Source of the DNA: an uncultured Oscillospiraceae bacterium
GTDB lineage: Bacteria > Bacillota > Clostridia > Oscillospirales > Ruminococcaceae
Reading direction: 5' to 3'
Assembly: GCA_910579175.1 (NCBI GenBank)
Contig: CAJTTB010000016.1
Span: 1-63,893 of the forward strand
Length of the DNA stretch: 63,893 bases
Shown here: piece by piece, positions 59,741 through 63,893 of the stretch
Layout of the letters: each line of letters opens with the position of its first letter
Numbering within the stretch: position 1 is the first letter of the stretch
The notes under the pieces: model-generated
The model's input: only the letters and a program-made list of their open reading frames with translations
Databases searched by the model: none
What the model was told of the DNA's origin: nothing
Position numbers and translations under genes: made by a program

Positions 59741-61882
59741 ATGAGGCATTTTTTATCCAAACAAAATCTAACAACAAAAATAGCGTTGATTATTTCGTGT
59801 TTATTGGTCGCGGTTTTTGTGATTGTAATTATTGTGGTTGCAATTACCACAGGAACGAATATAAATCAGAGTATTTATTCTGAATTTAGTGCTATTTCTG
59901 AAAAGAATGCAACAGAAATACAAGCTATTTTTAATGAGTTTAAGACAACTGGTGAAGGCATTCAAGAATATCTTGTAAAGGAATATGAAAAGGCTTCCGT
60001 ACGGGATAATAATAAACCAACAAACCAAGAGGAACAAGAAGGGCAATTTTATAGTGCTATTTACAATGTACCTTTTTCAAAGTCAAATTATGAAGTAGAA
60101 TTGTATTTAAGAGAAATATTTTCTTCTACAGTGAGGGCAGAAAATAGTATAATCAGTATTATGATTGGCTTTGAACCATATCAATATGATAGTAAGATTC
60201 AAGATTACTCACTTGTTTCTAACAAAGGAGAAGACAATGAGGAAACAAAAAGTTTTAAAGATTATGAGTCTTATTCTCAATTGCCATTTTATGCAATGGC
60301 AAAACAGCAACAAAAGGAAGGTATCACCTCTCCGATAGATGATAATGGAAAAAAAGTGATTACAATTTATTATCCAATTATTTATCAAGGTGAATTTAAA
60401 GGTGCAATGGGTGCCCGTGTTGACTTGAACACCTTCTCTGACAAGCTGAGTAAAAATGAAAATTATAAAAGTATGTACTCTGCAATTATTGCAGCAGATG
60501 GAACGGTTATTTATAATAGTAACGACACTTCTAGAATAGGTGCTAGTGTGAAGGATAATTTCACAGATGAGGTATATCGTGAATTTATAAATGGTACGCA
60601 AAAAGGGGTTCCTTTTTATCTACAAAGTATGAAGAATGGTATACACTATACTCGATTTTATTCTCCAATTCAAGCGGGAACAGAAGTTTGGTGGACGAGC
60701 GTTGTTGTAAAAAACTCTGAAATGACTGCGATATTGAGAAATATTTTATTTGTTCTATTTGCAGTTGCAGTAGTAGGGGTTATTTTGATTATCTTTACAA
60801 CCATTAGTGTACTGAAAAGATTTTTACAACCAATTAAAGCGGTGGTAACTGCTGCAGAAGATATTTCTCAAGGTCATTTTGATATTTCTTTAGAGGCAAA
60901 ATCACAAGACGAAATTGGTATTTTAACAAATACATTTGATAAAACGGCTCATATTCTTAAAAATATTGTAAAAGATATGTCTCATGTACTGGGGAGTATG
61001 GCAGATCAAAACTTAGATGTTTCATCTTCAACAGAATATGTAGGAGAGTTATCTGAGATAGAAAGTTCTATAGAACATATTATAACAAATCTAAATTCTG
61101 TGTTGGGAGATATCAGTCAATCAGCTGATCAAGTTTCTACAGGAGCAGAACAGGTGTCTTCAGGAGCTCAGGCATTGGCGCAAGGGGCAACCGAACAGGC
61201 AAGTTCAGTAGAACAACTTTCTATGAACATCAATGAAATTTCTGCACAGATTAAAGAGATGGCAGCCAATGCGAAGAATGCCAGTGATGAAGTTGCAGCT
61301 GTAGGAAATGAAATGGAACAAAGCAATCAAAAAATGCAGGCTATGATGAAAGCAATGGCTAAAATTAGCAGTACTTCCAATGAAATAGAAAAGATTATCA
61401 AGACCATTGAAGATATTGCTTTCCAGACAAATATTTTGGCACTCAATGCCGCTGTAGAAGCAGCAAGAGCCGGAGTGGCAGGCAAAGGATTTGCAGTGGT
61501 AGCAGATGAAGTTAGAAATTTGGCAAGTAAGAGTGCAGAAGCTTCTAAGAATACAGCTGCTTTGATAGAGGATTCTTTAAAGGCTGTTAGAGAAGGTACT
61601 AAATTCGCTGATGAAACTGCAGAGGCTTTGGTATTTGCAGTAAATGGTGCAGAAAGTGTTGTGGAAAAGGTAAATAAAATTTCACAGGCATTTGAAGTAC
61701 AAACAGCCGCAGTAGAGCAAGTGACAAATGGAATTGATCAAATTTCTAGCGTGGTACAAACAAACTCAGCAACTGCACAACAAAGTGCCGCAGCAAGTGA
61801 GGAATTGTCAGCACAAGCACAAAATCTAAAGAATCTAACTGGTGGATTTAAGTTGAAAAATAACCAGACTTTTCAGTTTTAA
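59741..61882 (+). CDS. Methyl-accepting chemotaxis protein
   Basis: 713-residue transmembrane chemoreceptor. Helix 1 is near residues 13-36, followed by an extracellular Cache-type sensor domain (about 40-330) with the YYPIIYQGEFKGAMGARVDL strand set near 208-227. Helix 2 is near 333-357 and leads into a HAMP domain (FLQPIKAVVTAAEDIS). The cytoplasmic signalling tip contains EDIAFQTNILALNAAVEAAR near 558-577, then GKGFAVVADEVRNLA. It should drive CheA-dependent signalling. ATG 59741 follows AGAAGGCAAAG. No che or flagellar genes are nearby, so the receptor is an orphan. The ligand is unknown. Confidence 0.93.
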   Translation: MRHFLSKQNLTTKIALIISCLLVAVFVIVIIVVAITTGTNINQSIYSEFSAISEKNATEIQAIFNEFKTTGEGIQEYLVKEYEKASVRDNNKPTNQEEQEGQFYSAIYNVPFSKSNYEVELYLREIFSSTVRAENSIISIMIGFEPYQYDSKIQDYSLVSNKGEDNEETKSFKDYESYSQLPFYAMAKQQQKEGITSPIDDNGKKVITIYYPIIYQGEFKGAMGARVDLNTFSDKLSKNENYKSMYSAIIAADGTVIYNSNDTSRIGASVKDNFTDEVYREFINGTQKGVPFYLQSMKNGIHYTRFYSPIQAGTEVWWTSVVVKNSEMTAILRNILFVLFAVAVVGVILIIFTTISVLKRFLQPIKAVVTAAEDISQGHFDISLEAKSQDEIGILTNTFDKTAHILKNIVKDMSHVLGSMADQNLDVSSSTEYVGELSEIESSIEHIITNLNSVLGDISQSADQVSTGAEQVSSGAQALAQGATEQASSVEQLSMNINEISAQIKEMAANAKNASDEVAAVGNEMEQSNQKMQAMMKAMAKISSTSNEIEKIIKTIEDIAFQTNILALNAAVEAARAGVAGKGFAVVADEVRNLASKSAEASKNTAALIEDSLKAVREGTKFADETAEALVFAVNGAESVVEKVNKISQAFEVQTAAVEQVTNGIDQISSVVQTNSATAQQSAAASEELSAQAQNLKNLTGGFKLKNNQTFQF

Positions 61883-61896
61883 GTACAATTTATCAT

Positions 61897-61928
61897 AAAA
61901 AAGGAACTGTTTTTACAGTTCCTTTTTT
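61897..61928. terminator. Bidirectional terminator between convergent genes
   Basis: AAAAAAGGAACTGT and ACAGTTCCTTTTTT form a 14-bp stem separating the chemoreceptor from the minus-strand surface protein. Confidence 0.9.
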
Positions 61929-61937
61929 GTGTAATGA

Positions 61938-63893
61938 TTACTCAGTCCAAGCGCCAGAAGCATCTACTTGATAGCCATCTGGAGTGGTGACACCTGCTAG
62001 CATCGCGCCAGTTTGGTCCATATAATAACAGTTGTCTCCAACCCAATGCCAGCCTGTAAGCATCGCACCTGATTGGTCCAATAGATACCATGTATCATTG
62101 ATTTGTATCCAACCGGTTTGCATTGTACCTTGTTCATTTAGATAATACCATGTATCATCAATCAGTTGCCAACCAGTCGTCATAGATCCATCTGGATCCA
62201 GGTAATACCAGCCAGATGAAATTTGAATCCAGCCAGTTTTCATATAACCGTTGTCGTCGAAATAATACCATGTTTGATTGATTTGCTCCCATTGATTCAC
62301 AGGATAGGTGCCATCACTACGTTCGTACCACCAGCCAGTTCCGTTTTGTTTCCAATTGTCTGTAGCAGAATTGGTTGGAATTTCAATAGGAAAAGTTACA
62401 TCATTGTTTTTATAAACTAGATTATCTATTACATCTTGTAAAGTGTTGATTGCCTGTTCAATTTGTTGCTGAGTTGCTTGTTCATCGTCAATGACTTTTT
62501 GCGCTTGAGCAATAGCATTTTCTAAAGCCTTTTTACTGTTAAGTGTTAAATTAGAAGTATCAATTTGATTAGCCTTTTCTACCACTTTAGTTAAAGAATC
62601 TTTTAAGTCAACATAAACTAGATTATCAATTATCTCTTGTAAAGTGTTGATTGCCTGTTCAATTTGTTGCTGAGTTGCTTGTTCATCGTCAATAACTTTT
62701 TGCGCTTGGGCAATGGCATTTTCTAAAGCCTTTTTACTGTCAGGTGTCAAACTGGAAGTGTCAATTTTATTAGCTTCTGCTATCAAAGTGTTTAAATTTT
62801 CTTTGTTAGCCATATAAACCAGATTATCAATCGTATCTTGTAAAGTATTGATTGCTTGTTCAACTTGTTGTTGAGTTGCTTGTTCATCGTCAATGACCCC
62901 TTGAGCTTGAGCAATGGCATCTTGCAAAGCTTTTTTACTATCAGGTGTCAAACTGGAAGTGTCAATTTTATTAGCTTCTGCTATCAAAGTGTTTAAATTT
63001 TCTTTGTTAACTATATAAACCAGATTATCAATCGTATCTTGTAAAGTAGTAATTGCTTGTTCAACTTGTTGTTGAGTTGCTTGTTCATCGTCAATAACTT
63101 CTTGGGCTTGGGCAATGGCATTTTCCAAAGCCTTTTTACTGTCAGGTGTCAAATTGGAAGTATCAATTTGTTTAGCTTTTTCTACCAGTTTAGTTAAAGA
63201 ATCTTTTGAAGCAATATAAACCAGATTATCAATTGCATCTTGTAAAGTGGAAATTGCTTGCTCAACTTGCTGTTGAGTTGCTTGTTCATCGTCAATAACT
63301 TCTTGGGCTTGGGCAATGGCATCTTGCAAAGCTTTTTTACTATCAGATGTTAAAATAGAAGTGTCAATTTTATTAGCTTCTGCTATCAAAGTATTTAAGT
63401 TTTCTTTGTCAACTATATAAACCAGATTATCAATCGTATCTTGTAAAGTGTTGATTGCTTGCTCAATTTGTTGTTGAGTTGCTTGTTCATCGTCAATGAC
63501 TTCTTGAGCTTGAGCAATGGCATCTTCTAAAGCTTTTTTACTGTCAGGTGTCAAAGTAGAAGTATCAATTTGATTGGCTGTTTCTATTGCTTTAATAAGT
63601 TCTTCTTTATTAATATCAGTGTTAGTCAAAAAGCCTTGGGTTTTAACCCATTCAACATTAGACATTAAATGTTCAGGAAGATTTTTTTGAGCGTCTTCTA
63701 ATGTAATTTGACTATTTTGAAAAGAGGTAAAAAGTATATGGGAATAAGGATAAGGATAAAAAGGTTTTAAATTAACTAATTTTGTTAAATCTGGAAGTTG
63801 AATATTGGGACATTTAATAATGAATAAAGATGTAAGGCTGGTTAAATCAGTAAGGGAAGAAATATCACTAATTTGGTTATTGCTTAAATTTAA
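61938..63893 (-). CDS. LRR-FIVAR-cell-wall-binding surface protein (5' end outside window)
   Basis: The open frame runs to the window edge, so 651 C-terminal residues are seen and the N-terminus is missing; the ATG at 63665 is internal. Order: an internalin-like leucine-rich repeat region (LNLSNNQISDISSLTDLTSL at the edge), a linker with a LEDAQKNLPEHL helix, six near-identical FIVAR-type helical repeats of about 66 residues (each with DSKKAL-x-x-AIAQAQ and IDDEQATQQQ-x-EQAI), and six choline/cell-wall-binding repeats of about 20 residues (for example WYYLDPDGSMTTGW). It should be secreted and held on wall polymers. An adhesin-like role is inferred. Confidence 0.9.
   Translation of the reverse strand, partial: LNLSNNQISDISSLTDLTSLTSLFIIKCPNIQLPDLTKLVNLKPFYPYPYSHILFTSFQNSQITLEDAQKNLPEHLMSNVEWVKTQGFLTNTDINKEELIKAIETANQIDTSTLTPDSKKALEDAIAQAQEVIDDEQATQQQIEQAINTLQDTIDNLVYIVDKENLNTLIAEANKIDTSILTSDSKKALQDAIAQAQEVIDDEQATQQQVEQAISTLQDAIDNLVYIASKDSLTKLVEKAKQIDTSNLTPDSKKALENAIAQAQEVIDDEQATQQQVEQAITTLQDTIDNLVYIVNKENLNTLIAEANKIDTSSLTPDSKKALQDAIAQAQGVIDDEQATQQQVEQAINTLQDTIDNLVYMANKENLNTLIAEANKIDTSSLTPDSKKALENAIAQAQKVIDDEQATQQQIEQAINTLQEIIDNLVYVDLKDSLTKVVEKANQIDTSNLTLNSKKALENAIAQAQKVIDDEQATQQQIEQAINTLQDVIDNLVYKNNDVTFPIEIPTNSATDNWKQNGTGWWYERSDGTYPVNQWEQINQTWYYFDDNGYMKTGWIQISSGWYYLDPDGSMTTGWQLIDDTWYYLNEQGTMQTGWIQINDTWYLLDQSGAMLTGWHWVGDNCYYMDQTGAMLAGVTTPDGYQVDASGAWTE
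62418..63605 (-). repeat. Six tandem ~198-bp repeats encoding FIVAR modules
   Basis: Six consecutive units of about 66 codons are highly similar at DNA level. Units 2, 4 and 5 share the KENLNTLIAEANKID form, and units 3 and 6 the KDSLTK-VEKA form, an alternating pattern that suggests duplication of blocks. Such arrays vary in number by recombination. Confidence 0.85.

Noticed and set aside
62418..63605. Regular repeats resembling a CRISPR array
   Set aside because: The units are about 198 bp, continuous and in frame within a surface-protein gene; there are no short repeats separated by unique spacers and no cas genes.

Overview
The window is a chromosomal segment of a low-GC Gram-positive, spore-forming anaerobe of the Clostridia, probably an Oscillospiraceae-like gut organism; species cannot be fixed from sequence alone. 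The evidence is the sporulation and germination genes (spoVS, ypeB), Shine-Dalgarno starts with frequent TTG/GTG initiation, a T-box leader on thrS, a sodium-type V-ATPase operon in the Enterococcus hirae gene order, the yloU-fakA-recG order, a clostridial iscS-iscU-mnmA cluster, and a surface protein with cell-wall-binding repeats.

Layout. 1-2.8 kb: uridine-kinase-like protein and a beta-CASP metallo-hydrolase. 3.0-6.7 kb: an accessory patch (Imm-5-like protein, small membrane protein, alpha/beta hydrolase, gene remnants, EFR1-type flavodoxin/ferredoxin). 6.8-9.1 kb: ilvBN with a palindrome over its -35 box. 9.3-15 kb: ymdB, spoVS, asp23-like gene, fakA, recG. 15-17.3 kb: T-box and thrS. 17.6-26.2 kb: nine V-ATPase genes ntpFIKECGABD, with the full Na+-binding signature in the rotor subunit. 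26.6-30.7 kb: tRNA-Leu, a NatAB-like ABC exporter divergent from an XRE regulator, and a PrsA/SurA-like lipoprotein. 31-37.5 kb: pth, mfd, a Cof-type phosphatase and a sodium-coupled transporter. 37.6-41 kb (minus): mnmA, iscU, iscS, rnhA. 41-51.2 kb: a BceRS-like two-component system, YfbM family protein, an unknown protein, ypeB, an EEP-family phosphatase/nuclease, manA, ROK glucokinase, aldo/keto reductase and a DUF4261 protein. 51.3-54.2 kb (minus): acetyltransferase, split TauE/SafE permease, tcdA, a probable 6S RNA and a DUF1292 protein.

54.3-59.7 kb is the least ordinary part. It begins with about 1.6 kb of AT-rich, gene-poor DNA holding a perfect consensus promoter and a 21-codon ORF. 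A tRNA-Ala(GGC) follows, then a visibly GC-richer three-gene ABC-2 exporter, then a decayed copy of the same tRNA. Outside this block lie two diverged copies of a structured element of about 85 nt. Their stems are kept by compensating changes, which suggests a functional structured RNA or the ends of a mobile element. The window closes with a chemoreceptor and, on the minus strand, an LRR/FIVAR/cell-wall-binding surface protein whose N-terminus lies beyond the window edge.

Most of the window is core housekeeping. The best candidates for something undescribed are the paired structured elements, the promoter and micro-ORF in the gene-poor region, and the recurring GACAAAAAAGT(C) boxes at 3.6-6.9 kb.
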